NCBI GenBank assembly: GCA_964353455.1
Contig: CAYGWP010000322.1
Location: 1-5,363, forward strand
Direction: 5' to 3'
Source of the DNA: CAYGWP01 sp964353455
GTDB lineage: Bacteria; Planctomycetota; Phycisphaerae; FEN-1346
Length of the DNA: 5,363 bases
Below, one piece after another: positions 1 through 5,363 of this stretch. The position numbers were made by a program, and so were the translations under genes. The stretch's first letter is position 1. Every line of letters starts with the position of its first letter. Below the pieces are notes generated by a model that saw only the letters and a list, made by a program, of their open reading frames with translations, was not told the origin of the DNA and made no database searches.

Positions 1-20
1 GCCGCCCTCGGCTGTGCATC

Positions 21-90
21 TGCGAAACTCCTCGAAACTTTGCGAAACTTGGCGAAACTTGCGGAAACTTGGCGAAACTTGTCAAGACTT
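21..90. repeat. Seven tandem 10-bp units, consensus NGCGAAACTT
   Basis: Seven consecutive 10-bp units lie head to tail with no spacer. They start at 21, 31, 41, 51, 61, 71 and 81. The five units ending at 40, 50, 60, 70 and 80 all finish in GAAACTT. The first ends in GAAACTC and the last (GTCAAGACTT) is the most decayed, so the array is best preserved in its centre. The unit is not a multiple of three and is close to one helical turn, so each AAA falls on the same face of the DNA. The array ends 149 bp before the HEAT gene start. It could be a cluster of regulator sites, a curved-DNA element or a simple replication-slippage repeat; the sequence does not decide between these. Confidence 0.9.
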
Positions 91-176
91 GATCGGTTTC
101 TTGGGATTCTCGTCAATGCGGTTAGGCCTACTATTACCAAACCGGAACTTTGTGGAAGGATCAGCATGCCTTTGCG

Positions 177-182
177 TATAAT
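177..182 (+). promoter_or_regulatory. Candidate -10 box for the HEAT gene
   Basis: The hexamer TATAAT is a perfect match to the sigma-70 -10 consensus. A transcript starting about 7 bases downstream would have an untranslated leader of roughly 50 bases before the ATG at 240. No good -35 hexamer sits 16-18 bp upstream (the bases near 153-159 are TGGAAGG). A TG lies two bases upstream of the hexamer, one base off the usual extended -10 spacing. A second, weaker candidate (TACTAT, 129-134) lies closer to the repeat array. The call rests on the hexamer and its position only. Confidence 0.35.
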
Positions 183-226
183 CGCCGTCGCACCGCGCCG
201 CCCACCCTGGGCGGCCGGCACGGACG

Positions 227-231
227 GGAGG
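227..231 (+). promoter_or_regulatory. Shine-Dalgarno site deciding the HEAT gene start
   Basis: GGAGG, within GGGAGGG at 226-232, lies 8 bases before the ATG at 240. It is the only strong ribosome-binding sequence near the start of this reading frame. It favours the ATG at 240 over the in-frame TTG at 150, and the signal peptide begins at the same ATG. Confidence 0.75.
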
Positions 232-239
232 GCCAGTCC

Positions 240-2117
240 ATGGCTCACACGGGCGGCGTCCTGCGGCACTTCCTTTCACTACTTGGTCTCGCGGTGGCGA
301 TTGCGGCCGGGTGCGGCGGCCCGGAATCCCGTACCGCAGCCGACGTACCAGACGCGCAGCAACGCGCCATGGCCGAGGCCCTGTTGGAGGAGTTGAGGAG
401 CGGAACGTTCGACAACGGGCGGGAATTGGCCGACCGCCTCGCGGGAATTCCTCATCCCGGCGTTATCGCCCCCCTCGTCGCCTGCCTGACAGGAGGCGAT
501 CACGAAGTGAGATGGGTGGCGGCTGCTGTACTGGACAGGTATCTGGATGCGCCCAAGGACCTTGAGAGGATTGACGACCAGTTCTCCGCCATGACTGGCC
601 AGGAGCGGTGGCTGGCTGGGCGGATTCATGGTTTTCCCGCGCCGTCCCCGGACCAGGACTGGAACCGATACGTAGCCGAGGTGCGCCGGCAGGCCGTTGC
701 CGTGCAGCAGGCACTGACTGCGGCATTCCGTAGTGCCTTGAGCGACGGCAACGACGCGCGCCGTATCGCACTCCTCTTCGGCGCGCTCAGGCAAAACACC
801 TCCTTCGCTTGGGGCGATGTCCATGCTGCCGAGATCGGTCGGCGCGCTGTGCCGCGACTACTCTCCGCGCTGGGTGACAAGGACCCGGATGTCCGCGCCG
901 GCGCGGCGGTCGCACTGGGGAAGATCGGCGATGCGTCGGCAGTTGGACCGATCATTCCGCTTCTCGATGACAAAGACCCGGCCGTGCGGTGCCGCGCGGC
1001 GGAGGCCCTTGCTAACTTCCAAGACCCGCGGATCCTGCCGGCGCTTGTCGGTGCCCTGAAGAGGATGGAGATACCTGAAATGGGTCTTATCTGCGGCTGC
1101 CAAGCCGACCCCGAATGGGAGTCGGCTTCGAGGGCGGCTTGGGCTCTCGGCGAACTCAGAGACCGCGCGGCGGTGCCGTCGCTCATTGCCGCTCTGGACA
1201 AGGGCGACGAGTTCTTCCAGGCCCACGTCGCGGAAGCGCTTGGCCGCATCGGCGACCCGCGGGCCGTCGAACCGCTGATGGCGGTGCTCAGGGCAGGCGG
1301 TTTTTGCGATAGATCGGCGATGGCGGCGGGCACGGCCCTGGCACGCATCGGCAAGCCGGCGATTGGACCGCTCATAGCAGAACTCAAGAACGAGAAAACC
1401 CAGATTGCCACTTCGATTTCCCTTCAGGAAATCGGCGAACCCGCCGTCGAGCCACTGCTGGAGGCGTTTAGGAAGGGGAATGCGAATGTGCGCTGTATCG
1501 CGGGCATTGCACTGGCCAAAATCAAGGACCCCGCGGCAGTACAGGGGCTCATCGGGATGCTCAACGACGGCGACAGGCAATTGCGGGAGGATGTGCTCAT
1601 GCACATCGGCGATGCGCAGGACCCCTGCGTCATAATGCCGCTGCTACGGGTTGTTGAGAATGCGGAAGAAGACGTGAACATTCGGAACGCAGCCCTCATT
1701 GGATTGTGGTTCGTGCCAGATGCGCGGGCCATTGCGCCGCTGAAGTGGATTCTCCTGAGCGAGAAGGAGAACGTGCTGGTCATCAATGCCGGCGGTTTGC
1801 TGGGGCGGATTCCCGGCCCCGAGCCTTTGGGGATACTCATCGATTGCCTGAAAAACAACAAGGACTCCGTGCGTCGCATGGGCGCAGTAAATGGCCTCGG
1901 AGACGTTAAGGAAGCAAGGGCCTACGCACTTGTTGTGGCCGCGCTGGATGATGCGGATTCGGATATTCGTTGGCAAGCGGCACGATCGCTCGGCTTTCGT
2001 GGCGAAGTGAAGGCACTTGCCTCGCTCAAGAAAGTGGCCGACGCGGTCCCCCGTGAAAATGTGCGAGAGGCCGCCCTGGAGGCGATCAAGCGGATCGAGG
2101 AGAACAATAACCACTGA
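240..2117 (+). CDS. HEAT-repeat protein, probable secreted lipoprotein
   Basis: This 625-residue protein appears to be exported and lipid-anchored, serving as a protein-binding scaffold; no catalytic motif is visible. The first 24 residues form a signal peptide with Arg9 and His10, a hydrophobic stretch (about 11-23) and a relaxed lipobox AAGC with Cys25 as the acceptor. Ala rather than Leu at -3 makes lipidation likely but not certain. One HEAT-like unit lies near 72-105, followed by a less regular part with Trp124 and Trp141. From about 200 to 620 there are roughly a dozen HEAT/PBS-lyase-type repeats, recognisable by recurring motifs such as DPDVRAGAAVALGKIGD, DPAVRCRAAEAL and DSDIRWQAARSLG. 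The repeat near 275-300 carries an insert with Cys285 and Cys287. The in-frame extension back to a TTG at 150 is rejected: it lacks a signal peptide and covers the candidate promoter. The gene stands alone on this strand. The HEAT fold is sure; the binding partner is unknown. Confidence 0.9.
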   Translation: MAHTGGVLRHFLSLLGLAVAIAAGCGGPESRTAADVPDAQQRAMAEALLEELRSGTFDNGRELADRLAGIPHPGVIAPLVACLTGGDHEVRWVAAAVLDRYLDAPKDLERIDDQFSAMTGQERWLAGRIHGFPAPSPDQDWNRYVAEVRRQAVAVQQALTAAFRSALSDGNDARRIALLFGALRQNTSFAWGDVHAAEIGRRAVPRLLSALGDKDPDVRAGAAVALGKIGDASAVGPIIPLLDDKDPAVRCRAAEALANFQDPRILPALVGALKRMEIPEMGLICGCQADPEWESASRAAWALGELRDRAAVPSLIAALDKGDEFFQAHVAEALGRIGDPRAVEPLMAVLRAGGFCDRSAMAAGTALARIGKPAIGPLIAELKNEKTQIATSISLQEIGEPAVEPLLEAFRKGNANVRCIAGIALAKIKDPAAVQGLIGMLNDGDRQLREDVLMHIGDAQDPCVIMPLLRVVENAEEDVNIRNAALIGLWFVPDARAIAPLKWILLSEKENVLVINAGGLLGRIPGPEPLGILIDCLKNNKDSVRRMGAVNGLGDVKEARAYALVVAALDDADSDIRWQAARSLGFRGEVKALASLKKVADAVPRENVREAALEAIKRIEENNNH

Positions 2118-2137
2118 CCGCGCCGTCACCGCAATCT

Positions 2138-2155
2138 GCCGGGGCGCGCCCCGGC
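2138..2155. terminator. Perfect 18-bp palindrome between convergent genes
   Basis: GCCGGGGCGCGCCCCGGC reads identically on both strands and fills about half of the 38 bp between the stop of the HEAT gene (2117) and the stop of the reductase gene (2156). As RNA from either strand it can fold into a 7-bp all-GC stem with a CGCG loop. There is no T-run on either side, so it is not a classic intrinsic terminator. Its location suggests a two-way transcription block or a 3'-end stabilising hairpin; that role is inferred. Confidence 0.5.
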
Positions 2156-3292
2156 CTACTCCCGCGATAGCACCATGTGCGCGGCCTTGAGTTTCTCGAT
2201 GATGGCGATACCTTGCGGGCACTTCTCCACGCACGCGCCGCAGGCGGTGCAGGCGGTGGCGGGCTTGTGCTTTTCCTGCCAGCCTCGGCCGAGGCCGCGG
2301 TATCGCTCGCGGGCGGGGGCCTTCAGGTCGAACGCCTCGTGCCACTGGTAGAACTGGAAAATCTGCGGGATGGCCACCCCCTGCGGGCACGGCGTGCAGT
2401 AGCCGCAGCCCGTGCAGGGGAGGTCGAGGAGTTTCTTGTTCTCCTCGACGAGTGCGTCGATCCGGCGGACCTCGGCTTTGGAGAGCGGCCGGCCGCGCGA
2501 GGCGGTCGCCGCGTTCTCATCCACCTGGGCGGGCGTGCTCATGCCCGAAAGCGCGACGTCCACGTCGGGGCTGGAGAGGACGAACCGCAGGGCGACCTCG
2601 GCGGTCGATGATACGCCGGTGGCGCGGCTGATGACCTCCGACGGCGTGCCCAGCCGCCCGCCGCCAACCGGTCCCATGACGGCGGCGCCGAGACCCTTCC
2701 TGTGCGCGTGCCGGAGGACCGGGGCGTACTGGCGGTCGAGGAGGTTATACTGGACGAGGATCGACTCGAATTCACCCGTGTCGATAAGTTTGATTGCGTT
2801 CTCGGGCTTGTCGTGGCACGAGAGGGAGATGTGGCGGATGAGGCCCTCTTCCTTCGCCTTGCGTGCGGCGGCAAGGGGGCCGTCGTGCTCGATGACCCGC
2901 GACAGGAACGCCTCGTACGAGAGGCTCCAGAAATGGTAGAAGTCGATGTAATCGGCGTCGAGTTTCCGGAGCGAGAGTTCCAGCCGCATGCGCCAGCACG
3001 GGCCGCAATTGTTCTCGACGGGGTTTTTGGTTGATATGTAGATTTTGTCGCGCGGGACGCCCTTGATTGCGCAGCCGACGGCCGTCTCGCTCTCGCTGTG
3101 GCAGTAGTAGAGGGCCGAGTCGATGTAGTTGACGCCGCGGTCGATGGCGCGGCGGATGACGGCGGCAGATTCGTCTATGCCCCGGATGGCCGAGCGCGGG
3201 GCCTTCTCATCCCGCTCGATAGGCAGGCGCATCGCCCCGAAGCCGAGGCGCGAGACCTTCGCCCCCGTCTTTCCGAAATCGCGGTAAAGCAT
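2156..3292 (-). CDS. Aldo/keto reductase with C-terminal 4Fe-4S ferredoxin-like domain
   Basis: This 378-residue cytoplasmic oxidoreductase resembles the COG1453-type aldo/keto reductases, an NAD(P)H-linked TIM barrel fused to an iron-sulfur region. The barrel opens with FGKTGAKVSRLGFGAMRLP. It keeps the expected catalytic tetrad: Asp58 and Tyr63 (in DSALYY), Lys89 (in STKNP) and His120 (in DFYHFW). The C-terminal part has two cysteine clusters: Cys293, 296, 299 and 302 followed by Pro, and Cys348, 351, 354 and 358 followed by Pro. They could hold one or two 4Fe-4S clusters. An additional CGPC occurs at 96-99. The substrate cannot be read from sequence. The ATG at 3292 is chosen because family members begin at this point and AAGGA (3307-3303) lies 10 bases upstream. 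An in-frame ATG at 3310 is the alternative but has no ribosome-binding site. The gene follows the membrane protein gene by 37 bp and is probably in its operon. Confidence 0.92.
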   Translation of the reverse strand: MLYRDFGKTGAKVSRLGFGAMRLPIERDEKAPRSAIRGIDESAAVIRRAIDRGVNYIDSALYYCHSESETAVGCAIKGVPRDKIYISTKNPVENNCGPCWRMRLELSLRKLDADYIDFYHFWSLSYEAFLSRVIEHDGPLAAARKAKEEGLIRHISLSCHDKPENAIKLIDTGEFESILVQYNLLDRQYAPVLRHAHRKGLGAAVMGPVGGGRLGTPSEVISRATGVSSTAEVALRFVLSSPDVDVALSGMSTPAQVDENAATASRGRPLSKAEVRRIDALVEENKKLLDLPCTGCGYCTPCPQGVAIPQIFQFYQWHEAFDLKAPARERYRGLGRGWQEKHKPATACTACGACVEKCPQGIAIIEKLKAAHMVLSRE

Positions 3293-3302
3293 TCCGACTG
3301 GG

Positions 3303-3307
3303 TCCTT
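3303..3307 (-). promoter_or_regulatory. Ribosome-binding site of the reductase gene
   Basis: AAGGA on the minus strand lies 10 bases before the ATG at 3292. The spacing is slightly long. The site overlaps codons 1-3 of the competing ATG at 3310, which itself has no Shine-Dalgarno sequence upstream, so it supports the shorter protein. Confidence 0.4.
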
Positions 3308-3329
3308 CATGCCCGGATGTGAGGGCTCA

Positions 3330-4013
3330 CTATTGCGGCTCGCCCCTGGCCTTCGCCCGTCCCCCTGTCGAGCCGAACACCAGGAACGCCGATCCGACAA
3401 ACACGTGGGCCAGGAACGTCTTCCACCATGCCAGGTCCCCGACCAGGTAGCCGTAACTTTCGCCCAGTGGCGTGAGGCGGTACGTCAGGGCCATGTGAAG
3501 CCAGTCGAGGTCGAGTTCGCGCTCGGCCACCACGAGTGGGTTGGCGTGGACGACCAGCCGAACAAGGCCGGCCTGCTGGTCTCCCCCGACGCGGTCGGCC
3601 GCCGGACCCGCAAGGATGAAGGCGGCCAGGAGCGCCCATCCGGCGAGGGCCGTGATGATCTGTGCCCGGCTGGGGCAGGCCGCACGGTCAAGAAGCACCG
3701 CAAGGCCGGCCAGCAGCACCAGGAACCCGAGCGCCACGACCTGTGACCGCAGCACGCCGGCCACCGGGCCGTGGTCCAGCGCCGCCAGGGCCAGAAGGGC
3801 CGCGGCCGCCAGGACCGCCGGCGCAGGGACGCGGCACAGCCGCCGCGCGAGCGACCGCCCGTCAAGGGGCTGCGACCGCGCATCGGAACTCCGCACGACC
3901 GCCGCGCCGGCCCAGACAGGCAGAAGAAGCATCTCGACGGCCGTGAGCATCTGGATGACCGCAAGCACGCGACGCCTCCTCCGGCCAAAGACTTCCGCCG
4001 TCAGCCTCATCAT
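3330..4013 (-). CDS. Multi-spanning membrane protein of unknown function
   Basis: I do not recognise this family. The 227-residue product (from the ATG at 4013) begins with a basic stretch, five Arg at 11-15. Hydrophobic segments follow at about 16-40, 64-79, 91-108, 117-136 and 197-214, suggesting four or five membrane helices. A polar region at about 137-196 lies between the last two segments. It contains HANPLVVAERELDLDWLHMA and, just after, TPLGESYGY, and it looks the most family-specific. The C-terminus is short and basic. Translation could instead start at a GTG (4025) or at the next ATG (4010); none has a clear Shine-Dalgarno site, so the start is uncertain. The gene lies just after the secretin terminator and 37 bp ahead of the reductase gene, pointing to an operon with the latter. 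A membrane partner in redox or transport is possible but unproven. The hydrophobic pattern and intact frame make it more convincing than the Arg-rich frames overlapping it. Confidence 0.7.
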   Translation of the reverse strand: MMRLTAEVFGRRRRRVLAVIQMLTAVEMLLLPVWAGAAVVRSSDARSQPLDGRSLARRLCRVPAPAVLAAAALLALAALDHGPVAGVLRSQVVALGFLVLLAGLAVLLDRAACPSRAQIITALAGWALLAAFILAGPAADRVGGDQQAGLVRLVVHANPLVVAERELDLDWLHMALTYRLTPLGESYGYLVGDLAWWKTFLAHVFVGSAFLVFGSTGGRAKARGEPQ

Positions 4014-4039
4014 AGCGGCAGGCACATCGGCGGCGGAAC

Positions 4040-4080
4040 AAAAAAGCAGGGGCCCGCCAGTGCTTAGGGCGGGCCCCTGC
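4040..4080 (-). terminator. Rho-independent terminator after the secretin gene
   Basis: Read on the minus strand, a 13-bp perfect stem (4080-4068 with 4058-4046, starting GCAGGGGCCCGCC) encloses a 9-base loop and is followed directly by six T (4045-4040). It starts 25 bases after the secretin stop codon at 4106. It should end the secretin transcript just before the membrane protein gene, separating the two transcription units unless readthrough occurs. Confidence 0.93.
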
Positions 4081-4105
4081 GAACAGCCGTACGATACCCT
4101 GCGGC

Positions 4106-5363
4106 CTAGAAGTTGTCGAAGCCGAGCCGGTGCTCCTCTTCCGTCTGGATGATGATCTTGGGACGGATGAGGATCAGCAGGTTGTTTGCCCGACGGACCG
4201 TGGCCCGGTTGTTGAACAGGCGGCGGATGATCGGGATCTTCGAGAGGATCGGGACGCCGGTCTCGGCCTCGCCTTCCATGAACTGCCTCGTGCCGCCCAG
4301 GAGCAGCGTGCCGCCGTCGGGAACGCTGACGGTGGTCTTAAAGTCCTGAACGCGGACGCGCGGCAGGTCGATGATGGCGGTTGCGATGCCGAGGGCGGGG
4401 ACGGCGGCCGTGATCATCGAGTGCTCGAACGCCTCGATGTCGGCAACCTGGGGCCTGAGGTCCATCTGGACGTACCGGCGGTCGGCCGAAACGGTGGCCT
4501 TCACGTCGAGGGTGACGCCGACCGGGATGGCGCCGATCGTCGGGTCCCAGCCGACGGCCGCCTGGGCCACGACGGGCTGGACGTCGGCGATGTAGGTCGT
4601 CACGGTCGAGACGCTGATGTAGGACCGCTGCCCGTTGTACAGGGTCAGGCGCGGCGCCTGGAGGTTGGTCGAGCGGATGTCGGCCTGGATCGCCCTGAGG
4701 AGGAAGCCGACCTGGATGGAGTCGAGGAACACGCCGCTGACGACGGCGCCGCCCTGCGTGGTGTTGGCCTGCCACTGCGGCGACCCGAAGATCGTGCCGT
4801 TGACCGGCAGCAGGGTAGAGGTGCCCATGCCGTTTGAGCCGGTGCTGGAGAGGATGATGGGCTGGCCCTGCTGGACGGGGAAGGTGGCATCGGGCGGAAC
4901 GCCCGGCAGGGTGTTGTAGTACGGCGGCGTCGTGGCGGTCGGGTTCTGGATGGGCGCGCCGTTAAAGCCCTTCGCCGGGGTGAACGGGCCGTTGTTGAAC
5001 GCGGCATCGACGTCGAGGGTGATGTCCTGTAGGAATTCGTCGGTCACGCTGCAGAATCGCGATTCGACGTTGATCATGATGGCCCGCTCTCGGCGGAGTT
5101 GTTCGAGGAGTTCGGCCACCTTTTCGTGGCCGCGCCGAGTCTGCGTAATGATGAGGAGGCCGTTCATGTATTCGATGGCGGCGGGCCCGCCCTCATCGCT
5201 CCATCCGGCCACGCCCGGGTCGGACTGGGCACTGACGGTCCGCTTGATGATGTCCTGGAGTTCCTGTGGGCCGACGTTGGCTTCGGGTTGCTGGACCTGT
5301 GCTCCCCCGCCGAAGAGGGCCATGCCGCCGCCGCCGCCGCCGCCGGCCGCGGCTGCGGCCGCC
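4106..5363 (-). CDS. Secretin (GspD/PulD/PilQ-type outer-membrane channel), 5' end beyond window
   Basis: This is the C-terminal part of a secretin, the protein that forms the outer-membrane ring of type II secretion or type IV pilus machines. The frame stays open to the window edge, so the ATG at 5323 is probably internal. Counting from it, residues 19-80 form a small ring-building domain ending in NGLLIITQTRRGHEKVAELL. The secretin barrel domain starts at about 82 (MINVESRFCSVTDEFLQDI). It is interrupted at about 108-197 by a Pro/Asn/Gly/Thr-rich insert, then resumes to about 393. The signature is clear: VPDGGTLLLGG (334-344), GVPILSKIPIIRRLF (356-370) and LLILIRPKIII (382-392). The protein ends 13 residues later, with no long tail for pilotin binding. 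The N-terminal side before 5323 is Ala- and Gly-rich and looks like a linker to earlier domains. No other secretion genes lie in the window; a strong terminator follows. Whether it serves secretion or pili cannot be decided here. Confidence 0.93.
   Translation of the reverse strand, partial: AAAAAAGGGGGGGMALFGGGAQVQQPEANVGPQELQDIIKRTVSAQSDPGVAGWSDEGGPAAIEYMNGLLIITQTRRGHEKVAELLEQLRRERAIMINVESRFCSVTDEFLQDITLDVDAAFNNGPFTPAKGFNGAPIQNPTATTPPYYNTLPGVPPDATFPVQQGQPIILSSTGSNGMGTSTLLPVNGTIFGSPQWQANTTQGGAVVSGVFLDSIQVGFLLRAIQADIRSTNLQAPRLTLYNGQRSYISVSTVTTYIADVQPVVAQAAVGWDPTIGAIPVGVTLDVKATVSADRRYVQMDLRPQVADIEAFEHSMITAAVPALGIATAIIDLPRVRVQDFKTTVSVPDGGTLLLGGTRQFMEGEAETGVPILSKIPIIRRLFNNRATVRRANNLLILIRPKIIIQTEEEHRLGFDNF
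5324..5362 (-). repeat. GGC/GCN codon run encoding a Gly-Ala linker in the secretin
   Basis: On the minus strand six Ala codons are followed by seven consecutive GGC Gly codons (5344-5324), just before the ATG at 5323. The Gly run is a pure trinucleotide repeat, the kind that changes length by slippage. In the protein it forms a flexible low-complexity linker ahead of the first visible secretin domain. It continues to the window edge, so its full extent is unseen. Confidence 0.7.

Noticed and set aside
21..90. CRISPR array
   Set aside because: The units are only 10 bp with no spacers and no cas genes nearby.
150..239. N-terminal extension of the HEAT protein from a TTG at 150
   Set aside because: The 30 added residues are basic and would bury the signal peptide. 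The ATG at 240 has GGAGG 8 bases upstream and begins the signal sequence.
1..396. Open plus-strand frame running from the window edge across the 10-bp repeats into the HEAT gene
   Set aside because: It overlaps the well-supported HEAT coding start by 157 bp, turns Arg/Pro-rich after the repeats and shows no recognisable domain. The absence of stops is expected at this GC content.
1644..2390. 248-residue minus-strand frame across the ends of the HEAT and reductase genes
   Set aside because: It is Arg/Pro/His-rich in its first half, a frame-shifted copy of the reductase tail, then antisense to the HEAT gene. No domain is visible.
3293..3400. Longer reductase starting up to 36 residues earlier
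   Set aside because: The extension overlaps the end of the membrane protein gene and is unlike family N-termini, which begin at the MLYRDFGKTG segment.
3541..4152. 203-residue plus-strand frame opposite the membrane protein gene
   Set aside because: Its composition is dominated by Arg, Ala, Ser and Thr, typical of antisense frames in GC-rich DNA, and it runs through the terminator hairpin into the secretin gene.
4130..4837. 235-residue plus-strand frame opposite the secretin gene
   Set aside because: It is made of Asp, Gly, Arg and Val in shadow-like patterns and lies antisense to the clearest secretin motifs.

Overview
The window is GC-rich bacterial chromosomal DNA with no sign of phage, insertion sequence, CRISPR or RNA genes. 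Its best lineage hint is the secretin at the right edge. That protein ends in an Arg-Pro-Lys-Ile-Ile-Ile strand followed by a short acidic tail, and it has a long Pro/Asn/Gly-rich insert, a style I associate with Planctomycetota (Phycisphaerae-like) secretins. A lipoprotein made of HEAT repeats fits that too. The assignment is inference from memory, not a search result.

Layout, left to right. Positions 1-239 are non-coding. They hold seven tandem copies of a 10-bp unit (21-90), a plausible -10 box (177-182) and a strong Shine-Dalgarno site (227-231). They precede a plus-strand gene (240-2117) for a secreted, probably lipid-anchored HEAT-repeat protein. Everything to its right is on the minus strand. 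In order of transcription these are: a secretin whose 5' part lies beyond the window (5363 to 4106); a textbook rho-independent terminator (4080 to 4040); an unrecognised multi-spanning membrane protein (4013 to 3330); and an aldo/keto reductase with a C-terminal ferredoxin-like iron-sulfur region (3292 to 2156). The last two genes are 37 bp apart and probably co-transcribed. The convergent HEAT and reductase genes are separated by 38 bp, which contain a perfect 18-bp palindrome that could act as a two-way transcription stop.

Functionally, the secretin would form an outer-membrane channel for a type II secretion or type IV pilus-like machine. The reductase is a cytoplasmic redox enzyme that could take electrons from ferredoxin-type clusters or NAD(P)H. 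The membrane protein beside it may be its partner, but nothing in the sequence proves this. The HEAT lipoprotein looks like a protein-binding scaffold on the outside of the cytoplasmic membrane. There is no clear single pathway linking all four genes. The most unusual items are the helically phased 10-bp repeat array upstream of the HEAT gene, the unclassified membrane protein, and a CGPC motif in the reductase barrel.
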